Shown here: in pieces, positions 21,032-32,200 of the stretch | How the letters are laid out: every line of letters starts with the position of its first letter | Numbering within the stretch: position 1 is the stretch's first letter | DNA from: Favolaschia claudopus | Lineage: Eukaryota; Basidiomycota; Agaricomycetes; Agaricales; Mycenaceae | DNA length: 64,000 nt | Assembly: GCA_037176885.1 (NCBI GenBank) | Contig: JAWWNJ010000074.1 | Span: 1,178,001-1,242,000 of the forward strand | Reading direction: 5' to 3' | Notes under the pieces: generated by a model | What the model was told of the DNA's origin: nothing | Seen by the model: only the letters and a program-made list of their open reading frames with translations | The model's database searches: none | Translations under genes and position numbers: made by a program

Positions 21032-23197
21032 TTAGGCTGTTGAGCCATCTGCAGTAGTGCCCGCCTTAGCTTTCTTCTTCCTCGGCTTCTTCAGTCGAGC
21101 AGCTTCTTTGTCATAACGCTTCGCAAGGAATCAACGCACCGTCCACCGCGAGAAGAAAAGAAAAACAACGTACACTTCTACTCGCGTCGTCTAGTGCTTC
21201 AAATACCGCCCGAGCCTCAGCGGATGTGTGCTTGGGGTTGAGTTTCATGTGATCACGAGCAAACAGATTCCTGGAGCGTCATGAAAATTACAGTATATGC
21301 AAGGGAAGAAAAAACAAGAAATGAACTGACCATGAGGTATCCGAAGGGCCAGGCCGGTGCGGTTGTTTCTTCTTGGTCGAGTTTTCTGCTGACGGTTCGG
21401 GCACAACGGGCTGGCGGACAGTTGATTCTGGGTCATTAGTATTTTCGTCGTTGCCTTCCGCAGGATTTTCGACCACAGGGGCTTGGGAATATAGTCAAGT
21501 TCTGAGAAGAGTACAATGAACTTTAACCTTACCTGGAGGATCTCTGTTGTGAATTCGGGAGACAATTGGAGTTCCGCTTGCATTAGATAAGTCCTGTCTG
21601 AGTCGAATTTCAGCAGAAAAAAATGTACCGCTGCATATCATGCACTTACAATGGATCCACAATACGGATTCGGCGAGGCGGAGGCTGCTCCAACACCAAA
21701 TCTTCGCTTGATGCTGACGGGGGCTGAACTGGTGGAGAAGCGGACTTGGAGGGAGTCTTATCGAGAATGCCTTCGGAATCAGAGGGATCGGAGTCATCGT
21801 CGGGCGGTAACAAAAGCGAGGGTGATGGGCTGCGTGAGAACGAGAATTGGAAGACAGGAGAGCTGGGACGAGAGAGCATGTCTTCATCAGGCGAAGCGGA
21901 GCGAAGCAAATTTGGGGGGACAGTCGAGGGCGTGGATTTTGGCTGCGAGCTGTTTGGCGGCTCTATCTCCGGCTCCTCCGAGTCGTCAAGCTGCGGGGGC
22001 ACAGAAGCACTGGATGTTTGATAAGAGGATTCGGCTGATGGAGCGCGCTGGGTCGGGTTGGGTTTGTTTCGTGATTTGCTAATAAAAGTCTTCGAAGATC
22101 TAGATGATGCAGCGGGAGTAGCGGGGCGAGAAACGGAGGAGTTCGTCGTACGGGAGGACGACTTGGCTTTCTTTACGACCACGGGGTCATCCGAGTCGTC
22201 GTCGGAATCTTCCACCGCCTTCAATTTTCGTTTCTTTGCACCTTTAGCTTTTGGAGCAGCCTTCTTGTGGGAAGCCTCGATTGCGTCGCGCCGATGACGG
22301 CTCCATTGCGAGTAGACCTCCGAAGCAAACACATCGAGTTTCCAGTTGTCCTCGCAGAAACCTAGCTCCGGACAATACGTCAACATCTCGTCCCGCATCC
22401 AGTTAGCTGCAACAGACGACGCCTGAGACCACTTTGCAGGCGCCTGTTTTTGATCTAGAAGCGTAGTGAATACGCGTCGTAAATGCTTCCGAGCATCGGC
22501 AATCTTGGTGGCAGTAAACGGTGTGCCATCGCGCTGCTCAAGAAACCAGAGTTTGGAGTTTTCGTTATCGTCTGTCGCCAAGTCAGAGAGTGCTTCGCTT
22601 GATTTCGGTCGGGAAAAGTATTTAATGAGAGGAAAGTCGTCTTTGGTAGCAGAAGAGGCAGAGGCTGTGGAAGATCCAGGAAGCGATGCAGGCATAGAAG
22701 TATCGGACGGTGACTTTGATTGTATTTGCAACGGATTCGGAATATATCGAAAAACCTGGGGGACAGCATTTGCAAGTGTATGATAAGCGTCGCTGTTCCG
22801 AATGTGTTCAGTCGGGTTAATTTAAATGAGAAGAAAATTTACTGACCTAAGAGTCGCATACTTTATGCATAATTCATTATGCGCAGTCATTAATCTTGTG
22901 TACGTGAAGTTGCCGCTCCTGAGGAGAGCCTCGTGGTCTGCATATTGAAGAGGGTTGGTGAAAGAGGAATTTGTCTGATAGTACAGTCAGTATGGGTTCA
23001 TTGAATTCAGAATGACTATCACCGACATTGAGCTTCAGTGGCCCGCGTCCAACTCCCGAATTTGGCTGCGGAAATCCCATTTGAGAGCTGTCTAGGTCAA
23101 TGGTGGAGCGATTAGAGGTGCCAGTCAGCATATTCAGTGAGCCAGGCGCCATTGGTGACATATCCATCCATCCAGCGGACGACGAGGACGCGTTCAT
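21032..23197 (-). CDS. Second protein of the Tnp2 element, HMG-box-like C-terminus
   Basis: Start ATG at 23197, stop at 21032-21034. Exons chain with short GT-AG introns: 23197-~23028, ~22970-22855, ~22795-21656, ~21590-21530, ~21485-21335, ~21270-21180 and ~21115-21032. The product is about 600 residues. The N-terminal part contains QYADHEALLRSG and a conserved-looking core (LWFLEQRDGTPFT, NWKLDVFASEVYSQWSRHRR); a basic and acidic low-complexity middle (KGAKKRKLKAVEDSDDD) follows. The last exons read SWNLFARDHMKLNP, AEARAVFEALDDASRSRY and AARLKKPRKKKAK, the pattern of an HMG-box followed by a basic tail. It probably binds the element's ends, analogous to the TnpA partner of CACTA transposons. 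Exon borders are by eye. Confidence 0.65.
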
Positions 23198-23490
23198 GAC
23201 GGCGCAGAAGCAAGAGAGTCACAGCCATGTGATGTGACATACGCGGCAAATAAGTACGCGGTGTCTTGGAATTCCGCATACCGTCTGAAACATACCAACT
23301 GCTTTCCTGGTGTGGTATATAACGGCGTCTATAAAACACCATGCAACATGCCCCCGGCCATTAAATTGATATTAATAACTACACTATGAACTGCCGGCGC
23401 GACTTGCGAGACTGTGAGTCATTCATTCACGGTTCACCAAGTTGAGCCAGTGAATTTTGGATGCTACGGTGTGGAAGGTAATATATGAGC

Positions 23491-26400
23491 CTACAAAGGA
23501 TCGTCCAACTCCTCGTCCTTTTCCATATATCCCGCCAATCTTATCGCGTCCAAGCCCGGCTTCTCAACCAAAAAGTAACTGTTCTCCGAGTCGTGGAATA
23601 ATTCGGCGGCCCTAGGGTGGATGCTGAGTGGTACCATTGCAACCACTGACACAATGTCTTTCACAGGAATTACAAAGAGGTGCTCCCCTTGACCGTGTCC
23701 ACAGATATAGAATGTGCCATAGGACAACTCGAGAAATTCCGCATCCGGAGCAGAAAAGTCGTCGATAAGGGCATATGCGTGCGTCTCGTCTTCGATGCGT
23801 GCTCTGAAGTAGAACTGGACTTCGGCAATTGCCTCTCTATTGTTGTGTATGTACTATTTGGAAATAAGGTGGTCAGTAGAACGTCGCAACAAAATGATAA
23901 TGGAAAGAAACCTTAACATTACGTGCAATTCTGAGTTTATTCAGCTGCCGATGAGCTTCTTTCCACAAAGATCGCGCGACCTGTCCGCTGGGAAGGCGGA
24001 GGCGAGCCCAGCGTACAGCGAATACTTTGTCGCGCATGGGGCCATTGTGGCGTTCCAGAAAGTTGCGGATCACCTCTCCCGAACGACCCTGAATGAGGTG
24101 TCGGCACTCATCTCGAGCGCGGAGGAGAGTATAGCCATCGCCAAGGTTAATAGAGCCCCGAGGCCGAGCTTCGGTGTCGGGTTCGAGGTCAGGGACCATT
24201 GCTTTGAGTGCATTCATCTGCGACCGCCGAAGCGCACGTTCTGCAAGATTAGCGTAAGGTTCGGAGTGCGACTTCATTTCCTGGGCGAGGTTTCCGATGG
24301 TTCGTTCCATTGTCCATTGAGAGTAGAGCGGCGCAGGGCCGATGCGAGCTGCCTCTGGTCCGAGATGGGACATTTGATGAATACTTTGTCGAACAAAATG
24401 AATGCGTTCAGGCATGCCTTGGTAGTATAATGTTTCGTATTCGGTTACAAACGCGAGCGCCCGGTCATGGAATTGGCGGAGTTGATCTGCAGGTATCTTG
24501 CGTTGATTGAAAACTCGGATCACACTGATCCCTTTACAAAGGTGTCGCCATTCAGCATCTGGAAGAATTCCATAGAGGAGAGCGGGAGCAAGACCGATGA
24601 TGTATAACAGAAATTCCCATGCCTTGTAACCGCTCGAGAGCTTTTCGGCGGGGTTGCGAGGAGGACGGTCGAAAGAGCCAGGGAGAAAAGGTGTTGCCGC
24701 AGCAACGGACTCTCCGTGTTGTTTCCATGTGTCGCCTTTGAGGACTGCCCACGTCCAGGAGCTTTTGGAATCAGGGGCGTCGCAATCGAGGGTGCCTCGG
24801 AAGAGGGAGATGATGAGATCTGTGAAGTTGAGACACGCCCAGTGCATGATATCGCCAGGAAAGCACCCAGGTATGCCGAGCATATGTTTACGCTGAAGTC
24901 CACTGAAGAGGCTCGGTTTTGCGATGCCCGTGGCTTTCCTACGTTCCTTGTATTCAGCCTCGTTTTTTGACGCGAGAACGAATGTCAGGTTTTCGTCGTA
25001 TTCTTGTTCTGATGGCAGTAAACGGTGAAGATGTGCGGCTTTCACAGTGGGATGACTGCAACCTGCGATGTATGAGTTGGTTGTTTTGTTAAAGCCAGTC
25101 ATTGACTCGGATTGAATGACTTACCTGACAGATTGTAGTTGGTCGGAAGTTGCATCACCGGATAATAATGCGGTTTGCCGTCCTTCCTCCGCCCTTTCAG
25201 AGAACAATATAGTCGACAGCCATAGACCCCATGGTGACCGACTAGGCCATTCAGAGTCGTCATACCAGGACCGTCAGCGGTTTCCAACAAAAGAAATGGG
25301 CGTGAGGTGACGACTTTGGCATCGTGCGCATCCCAAATGCGTAATCCTTCCTTCTGGAGCGCCGAAAGATGGTGAACGGAAGGGAACTTGAATGAATCCA
25401 TATGTTTTGGTTTATTGGGACCGGGGAAGACAGAGTCGGGGAGAACAGCGCGAACTTTGAATCGTTTGTCGGGTGCGAGATCGGCAACAATCCATATTGA
25501 GATCCAACAATCCGACTTCTTGTTTCTGTAGAGCTGAGCGCCGTCAATCGAGCCAATAAGAACTACATCAGTGTCGGCTATGTTGCCTTGAGTCACAGCT
25601 TCAAGGTACGCCGATCCTTGAAGATAATCTTCGTAGACGTCGATGGCCAAATTGCCGTCATCATCAATGCTATCCAAAATTTCCTGCGTCTTCTCACGGC
25701 GATAATGCATGTTTTGTGCACTCCCAGGGGAACGGAAGAGGGCTTGGAGCTGCAAGCCAACGGGAAACGTATAAAACTCCTGCGCCTTTCCGGAAGCATT
25801 GTGGCGCGCAGTTCCGCATATGTTGCACTCGTCTAAATCTGCAAATGGTCCCGTGTACGCCATACAGGTATTCGGGCACATCTCAGAGCGGATGGGAACA
25901 ATTCCGCTCCACTCCTCGACTTTCTTCCTGATCTCGGCATAGGTAAGATGTTCTTCATCAGGATGACGACGTAGATATGCGGCGCGACTCTCGTTGTACA
26001 TGTCGATAGAGCCGTGGGTGGTGATGCGATACATGTCAACGGAATATCGAAGGGAAGGATCGGAGAGGTCGAGAAGGTCCGCGGGAGGGTCTCGCAAACG
26101 ACGCAAGGTATCGTCGCCATTGTCGAGTGACGCATTTTTGACGGCTCGAATAAATTGCTGCGCGGTCTGCAGCTCCGCGATGCGACTGGAAAGGTCTCCA
26201 TCCTCTTCGTCTGACTCGGCGCTTTCGGTTAATGATGCATTGTCGTCGGTCATCTGCGATTGATCATCATCGAGACAACCGGAATCTCCGGAGTCATCAG
26301 AGATATTTGCCTCAGACTCAGCGGGAGATGTTCGACCGCTCTCGTCGCCTTGCTCGAAGTCCTCAGTCGGTGGAAATGCCTTTTCAAAGATGATAGTAAA

Positions 26401-26789
26401 TCAAAGGTCTGTTTCGCCTGCAACAATCTCACAGAGATGTCTTCCACATCTAGAAAATCTGACACGTCGGAATCGAGCTTCTGTTTTTTGTGGGGAGCGT
26501 GTGGTACAGTGTCATAGATCTCAGTAGGAAGGTCGCTGTCGTCGTTGTCGCCAGAATCACTGCTGCTCCCAGATTCACTGTCGGCTGAGCTACAGTCTCC
26601 GAGGCCCTGGGGAAATGGGACCAGAAATGCATTTTTTCGGTGTTTTGCATGGCGCTTGTAAGTTGCAAGCGAAACAGATTTTCCACCGTGACACCGGACT
26701 TCGCATGTGCACCTTTTTGTCTCCCCTTCGCTTTCCTTCTCATCTACAGCTTTACGCTTGCGCTGTCGTGGGTCGGCGCGAGGATGCAT
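23491..26789 (-). CDS. Tnp2-type DDE transposase
   Basis: Start ATG at 26789, stop at 23491. Four exons: to ~26438, ~26368-25126, ~25062-23922 and ~23863-23491; the long upstream extension without ATG was not used. An N-terminal zinc motif reads CTCEVRCHGG followed by TYKRHAKHRK. After an acidic linker come MCPNTCMAYTGPF and CNICGTAR (a second Cys pair set), then SIDGAQLYRNKKSDCWI with the first catalytic Asp and PGDIMHWACLN with the second. The C-terminal exon (EAIAEVQFYFRARIE, YGTFYICGHGQGEHL) matches the conserved tail of basidiomycete Tnp2 proteins. It would cut both transposon strands at the TIRs and reinsert the element. All exons join in frame, so the gene looks intact. Confidence 0.8.
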
Positions 26790-27088
26790 GTGTCCCCAGG
26801 AGTGTACGCGAGAGGAATCAGAGAGGCAGTGGGACTGAGAGGCGTTGAAGAAATGAAAGCTGCAGAGAAGTACTGGGCCGGAGAGCAAATTCGAGAGAAT
26901 GATAATGAAATTGAAGAAAACACAAGTAGCGACGGCGACCCGGTGACGTGGAGGAAAAGGAAGAGTTATCAAAGAGTTATATTTAGCGATCCAAACAAGA
27001 TTCAACAAAAAACGGCGCCTCGAGCGGACCACGACAGAACGAGCAGAAACAGAGCAGATTGGAGCAGTCTGAAGCATACGGCACTGGG

Positions 27089-27565
27089 GGTGATGGCAAA
27101 TCGGTCGCCAGACCGATTAAAGCCGATGGCCACGGCCAGTAAAACCCTCGGCAATCTTAGTCGAAATGACCGATTTTTCTAGAAACCGACCGAAAAGTCC
27201 CCGAAGGTCACGTGGATAGATTCCCACAGATCCGGCACTCTCCAAAACAACACGGAAAAACCCAGTAATATACGCGGAGGTGGCAACCGGCTGAGTTCCA
27301 GTGTTGATTGCCGGACTCCAACGCTGTCCGGCAACCCGGCATTGGACTCCGGTGGGTTCCCGTTACCTTTCACTGGACTACACTGGAGTCTGCTGGATTA
27401 CATTGGAGGCCGCTCCCGGGGCTCCCCGCCAATTTCCAGTGGAATCCATTGGAATCCATTGATTTTCACAGTCTTCCGGGATCAAATAATTCAGCGCGGC
27501 ATACAGTAGTGGAATTATATCGGTGTGCGAGTAAGTATTTCGACCCGAGCTCTTTTTTCCACTGA
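27089..27565. repeat. Flanking half of the Tnp2 target repeat and spacer
   Basis: 27089-27190 contains GGCCAGTAAAACCCTCGGCA and GTCGAAATGACCGATTTTT, inverted relative to 4976-5040. The rest is a C/G-rich spacer with TCCGGCAACCC and AATCCATTGG words, without a gene. Confidence 0.55.
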
Positions 27566-27930
27566 CAGCTATCTACAAAACACTGGAAGTCTGGAACGCT
27601 CCGAAAAAAAGTTCCCATTGATGCAATGACGTCAATTACCATATGAGGTAGGCACTGCCGGATCCATTGCGTTGACGGCTGGCGCGTCAGGGCGGGGCGA
27701 CCTCGTGTTGCAGCCTAGGTGGCTATGGTAATCAGGAGCCGCTTGTGTGCAGGAGGGATGTAGCGGAAGGTATTGTAGGGCATGGTAGGCGCGAGAGACG
27801 TTCCAGGAGCAGTGACGAAAGGGCGAGTGTCGTTGGAGAAAGTGGAGCGGGCTGGCCGAATTAGGCAGGAGCTGTCAAAACCGTTGTGTGAACTTTTTTT
27901 CGGAGCGCTCCAGTGTTTTGTAGATAGCTG
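27566..27930. mobile_element. 365-bp MITE with CAGCTATCTAC ends
   Basis: The left end CAGCTATCTACAAAACACTG and right end CAGTGTTTTGTAGATAGCTG are perfect inverted copies; arms continue into CCGAAAAAAAGTTC and its mirror. No flanking duplication seen. A half copy lies at 12005-12130. Confidence 0.75.
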
Positions 27931-28238
27931 GAAACCAAAGAAGGCAAATACTGGCTCGATACTGATGGCGGTGGACAAAAATAAAAAAATAAAGAAAATA
28001 AAGAAACGCAAATAATGCACGAGTTTCGGAGAATATCGGCGACTTTCTCAAATCTCGGACATCGGCGGGAATGTGTTGTACGCTCGGAGAACGCCGCGCA
28101 CGTCATGAACAGATACTGAAATAAAGCGTCGTATATACTTACTTGATGCTCAAAACCCGTGAAATTAAAGGGCTAGCATTCAATCTATTAACTATATATT
28201 ATGAAGCTCTGCCAGCAATTTAAAAGAGCTAGAGAATA

Positions 28239-28422
28239 GGGGCGCTCAATTCTTAGCTCGTCAGCTCGTCTCGTCCGTAAAATGTCGATTTTTTGATGAG
28301 GGGATCAAATTTGATGGGAAGTGGAGAGAAATGCGGAGTGGGATCAGCAGCTCATCAGCTCATCATGCAATTAAATAATTTCTGGGACGAGACGAGCCGA
28401 CGAGCTAAGAATTGAGCGCCCC
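28239..28422. mobile_element. 184-bp MITE with TA duplication in unit A
   Basis: The ends GGGGCGCTCAATTCTTAGCT and AGCTAAGAATTGAGCGCCCC are perfect inverted copies flanked by TA. Arms extend about 40 bp through repeated AGCTCGTC words. It lies in the non-coding 3' part of the unit. Confidence 0.85.
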
Positions 28423-28424
28423 TA

Positions 28425-29293
28425 ATACCCTGGCGGAAAAGATGAGATACTGACCGGAGTTTCAAATCCCATCAAACATTCCCACACGCGCCAGCACACT
28501 GGTGCGTAACCTACTCTCGCTCTTCTCGCTCCGTCATTCTCGCCAACAACGTCCACGCCGGTCAGAAGTCAAGACCAACATGTCGACAACTCAATGAGCT
28601 GCAACATCCTGCCTTGAAATCCGCTTCAAAGCTGCTCCAAATCATCTCGATGTCTCGACGAGTTCCTACCTTCAAGTGACTTGATTCTGCGCGATCTTTT
28701 TGCTACGGAAGTTCGACGAAATTGGAGGGAGCTACCCTGGGTACTTGACATAAGGTGAAAGAGGTGCGTGTGCTTTAGGCTCTCTTTATATCACTTTCAC
28801 TCATATGCTCTAGAATCTAATTCGCTCAAGACCACTCTTTGCAGGTAGCGGCTACCTCTTTCTCTCCAAGCATTTGCATCGCGGCGCCGACCCCACCGCC
28901 ATTCAATGCTGCTGACCACATTCCCTCTTTGGCGACTCTGTTCTCCTCGCGCCACCTTCATATCGTCCCTTCCGTAGCTAGTTTCCGCCGCCACCACTTG
29001 TGCTGATAGCGTGTCCCTTCGTGTACCTTGTCCACCACTCTCCACTGTCTGCTGTCACCGCTTCCGTCGACGAATACCTAGCTTACTTGGTTCCGTATCC
29101 CTTCAATCTGCAACTCAAATAATTGTCTACTACAATGTCAATGTACGTAGCCAAGCTTGAATGAAACCACTCTCCCATATCAAATGTGCTGTGTGTTCGA
29201 CGAACAGACCAGCTTCGAAAACAATAACGGTTGTATTCTATTTAAACGAACGATATACAATTAGCGAAAACCTAGTGAATAAGAAATAAGATC
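28425..29293. other. Non-coding left part of the exonuclease element
   Basis: No convincing gene. It begins with GATACTGACCGGAGTTTC, a word also found near the right end of the unit and in the element at 40.9-42.5 kb. The equivalent in unit B is 34914-35782. Confidence 0.5.
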
Positions 29294-32200
29294 TCAATCC
29301 CATCTTGCTTCTCGACAAACAATATTGGGACTCTTGGGATTCCTACCACGACATCCTTTCTCCCCGCAGTCTCGACACGCATTCTTGCAAAGTTTGACCT
29401 CTTTCGCACCCGAGCAACCGTTGGCCCCGTCAGTTCTAGGACTCGCTCGCCCGCACTTACGACACGAGCGCGCCTGCCGTGCCTTTTTGGCTGGGCGCGT
29501 TGCCTCAGTGCTTTCAGTCTGGTTGAAGGTGCGTCTGCGTTTGCGCTCGGACCGGCGGCAAATTGGGTCGCTGCAATTGTCGCTGCGGAGGATGTTCCGC
29601 TTGCGAGTCCGGTGTGGGATATCGTTGCAGAACTGGTTGAGTTAGATGGAATAGACTGCGGTTCGTCAATCGGCAACTCGAGCATGCCGCTATAAGCGTG
29701 GTGCATTTGCATCGGTGCTTGAGAAACTTGCGGAACCTGCTTCATCCGCTCCGGATGGTGAATCTGCTGCAAAATGGGCTTGCGCGCCTCAGCAGTTGTG
29801 GAGCGAGTCTGTATGATGTTGGATAATCTCTTCCAATCTCCGTTGTAATATGCCTTGAGGTGTTCAATCAACTATAGATTTAATTATCAGCGTTGTGTAC
29901 AGTAAGTAGAATCAATTGCGAATCTTACTTTGTAAAATATACCTTTGCTTGTATCGGCTCGAGCATTCCACGCTCGTAGAAATTTGTTTGCCGCTACATC
30001 AGAAGCGAACCCGATAGTCGCCATGAAATCCTTGAATAGATCTTTCTCGGCGTCGTTAGAGATACCGAGAACGGCCTTTCGCGTGCCTTGCAGCGATGCG
30101 AGATGGCGGTGTGGTTGCTTAGGATCAAGCGAGGGCTCGAATGGTGCCATTCCAGACTTGATACGGACATCGTCGGGGATGGGGAGCACCCCGGAAACCT
30201 CGTTTGTAGGCTGATAGAAGTTTCCGTTAACCCAGCCGGGATTGGTCAATGGCGCCGGCGAGACCAAGATATCTTCTAGGGAAAAGGTAAGCTCTTGAAT
30301 CTCATTCGTTACCCAGATGCTATAGTGCCCGGTATATCGTTTGCCAGTTGTATTGAAGGTTCCCACCTATATTAGCAGAAAGTTGGCGACAATATAATTT
30401 TGTAAACACATTGAACTCACAAGCAAATTATGCCGCAAAATGAAGTCCTTCAAGCACGCATTGCTGTGGCGAATAGATACCCCGGATGTAGGCATGCGAG
30501 AGCGAAGGTGACTATGAACCCCACCCTCTGTAGCATTTGTTCCTCTCCTGCAATGATAGATCGGTAACTTTGTAGCTGCATCGATGCCGATCGCGACGTA
30601 TAGAGGGATTCCGGGAGGGTCGGATATGAAGCCACGTCTTATGAGATTGAGGATGTTCTTGGCTACTGCCCAGGCTGCCGCGTTGAATAAAGGTAGACCT
30701 GTTGTGGCGTCTTTCAGTGGACCGAAGACGCGAAACACTTCCGCAACCAATGGATACAAATTCTTCGGGCGGGGGGATGACACGCTTGCAGATGCGCCAA
30801 AGCCAGCGACCTGATTTTCGAACCATATTGTCCCAGGAGCGAGGTGGATTCTGCTTTTGACCCCAGGCCACAATCTTGGCCTTGTCGCTCTGATCAGGGA
30901 TGAATATTGCATCCCGAAGAGCCCTCGCGAACTCAACCCGTAGTCCGTGAAGTACTGAGATGTAGAACATATCAAAGACATGCCAGGCATCTTTCAGGAC
31001 TCGACTGCGGATGTAGGCATTCCAAATTTGCCATCGAATCACCTCACCGAGAATAATCTCGCCTTGTTTTTCGCTTTCGGGATCGCGCGCAAAACTTTGG
31101 AGGTTTGGGGGTGTCTCGCTGATTTCTTGAGAGTCCAAGTCATGAAGGATAAGCGCCCCGATTCCTTCATTGGAGCCGTTGCTATCATTCGAATTGGGCT
31201 TCTCGGGAATATTGGAGGAGGGAGGTTGTTTTGGGGGAGGTGGAGGTTCTGCGATGGGAAGCTGGGGAAGGTTTGAAGCAGGGGATAGGCGTAGATGACT
31301 TCGACGACATGGGATATTGAACGGAGGGGCGCCAAAGTCGCCCATTGATTGGCGTTGTTGCCCGAGTTTGATGACTGCCCCAGGAATGACTGTTTCCGTG
31401 ACAGTGAACAGACATTGTGTTTTGGTCAGTGTCAAACGGTCCGAATATCGACCTTCGAGGGCTTTCACAAAGCCGCGCGCCATGACACGTGTACGTTCAT
31501 CGTTCAGAAGCAGCATCGAAGTATCGAGAGGGATCGGATCCGGTAGAGGTGTGGGGAGGGGAATCTGGATCAGGGTAGCGTGGATGCACAGACATGCATA
31601 GACGTCAAGCGCTGCATATCGAATTTGCGCGTCCGAGAGGGACTCAGAATCCCACGCGCTGCTAACCCGCTCCGAAACATTTTTGTTCAGGCGTTTCCCA
31701 AGGATTTTTGCGCAGAGATCCACCAGCGCAATTTTAGCTGATGAGATTACGAGGCGCTCTTTGGCAAGATGCGCTAAATCGATGGCGCCAACGAACGGCT
31801 CAGCGGAGTTGCAGCTTTGCTGTAGGTATTTGAGATCTGCGCTGACGGCTCGGCCCACTTTCAAAATACGTGGATTGGTGAGAACCTGTTTGAGGACCGG
31901 TGAGATCCGCCCTCCCGCAAGCATTTGACCGATTTTAACATGGGTAAATTGAGTTCCTTTGAAGTAGGGAGACATATGGAAGACGTACTTGGAGAATATA
32001 GATTTGATTCTTATATGCGATCTGCAAAATCGCGGTGGCGCCTCGCCCAGTGACATACCCTCGGTTTGAGGTCTCGACATTCCACTCTGAGTCTACGAAA
32101 ATGACAAGGGAGTTGTCCGTTGCAGTCTCGTCCGGAAGATCATGGATGATACTCCGCATCACCTCGTCAATCCGATGAACATCATCCATGACCTGAACAT

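Larger units (their letters stand above)
19509..27088 (-). mobile_element. Complete CACTA/Plavaka-like DNA transposon, 7.58 kb
   Basis: The left terminus reads CCCAGTGAGAATCCCGTATG and the right, on the opposite strand, CCCAGTGCCGTATGCTTCAG, both continuing into AGACTGCTCCA. GGTGATG lies at 19502-19508 and again at 27089-27095; the uninterrupted target is present at about 5062-5068. Two genes transcribed leftward occupy 21032-26789 and read without frameshift or stop once introns are removed. Subterminal regions carry clustered CTGCTC words, as in En/Spm-type elements where they bind the accessory protein. The element may still be active, which cannot be judged from sequence alone. Confidence 0.8.

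Noticed and set aside
29325..29645. 106-codon + strand ORF
   Set aside because: Shadow of the Cys-rich C-terminal finger encoded on the minus strand.
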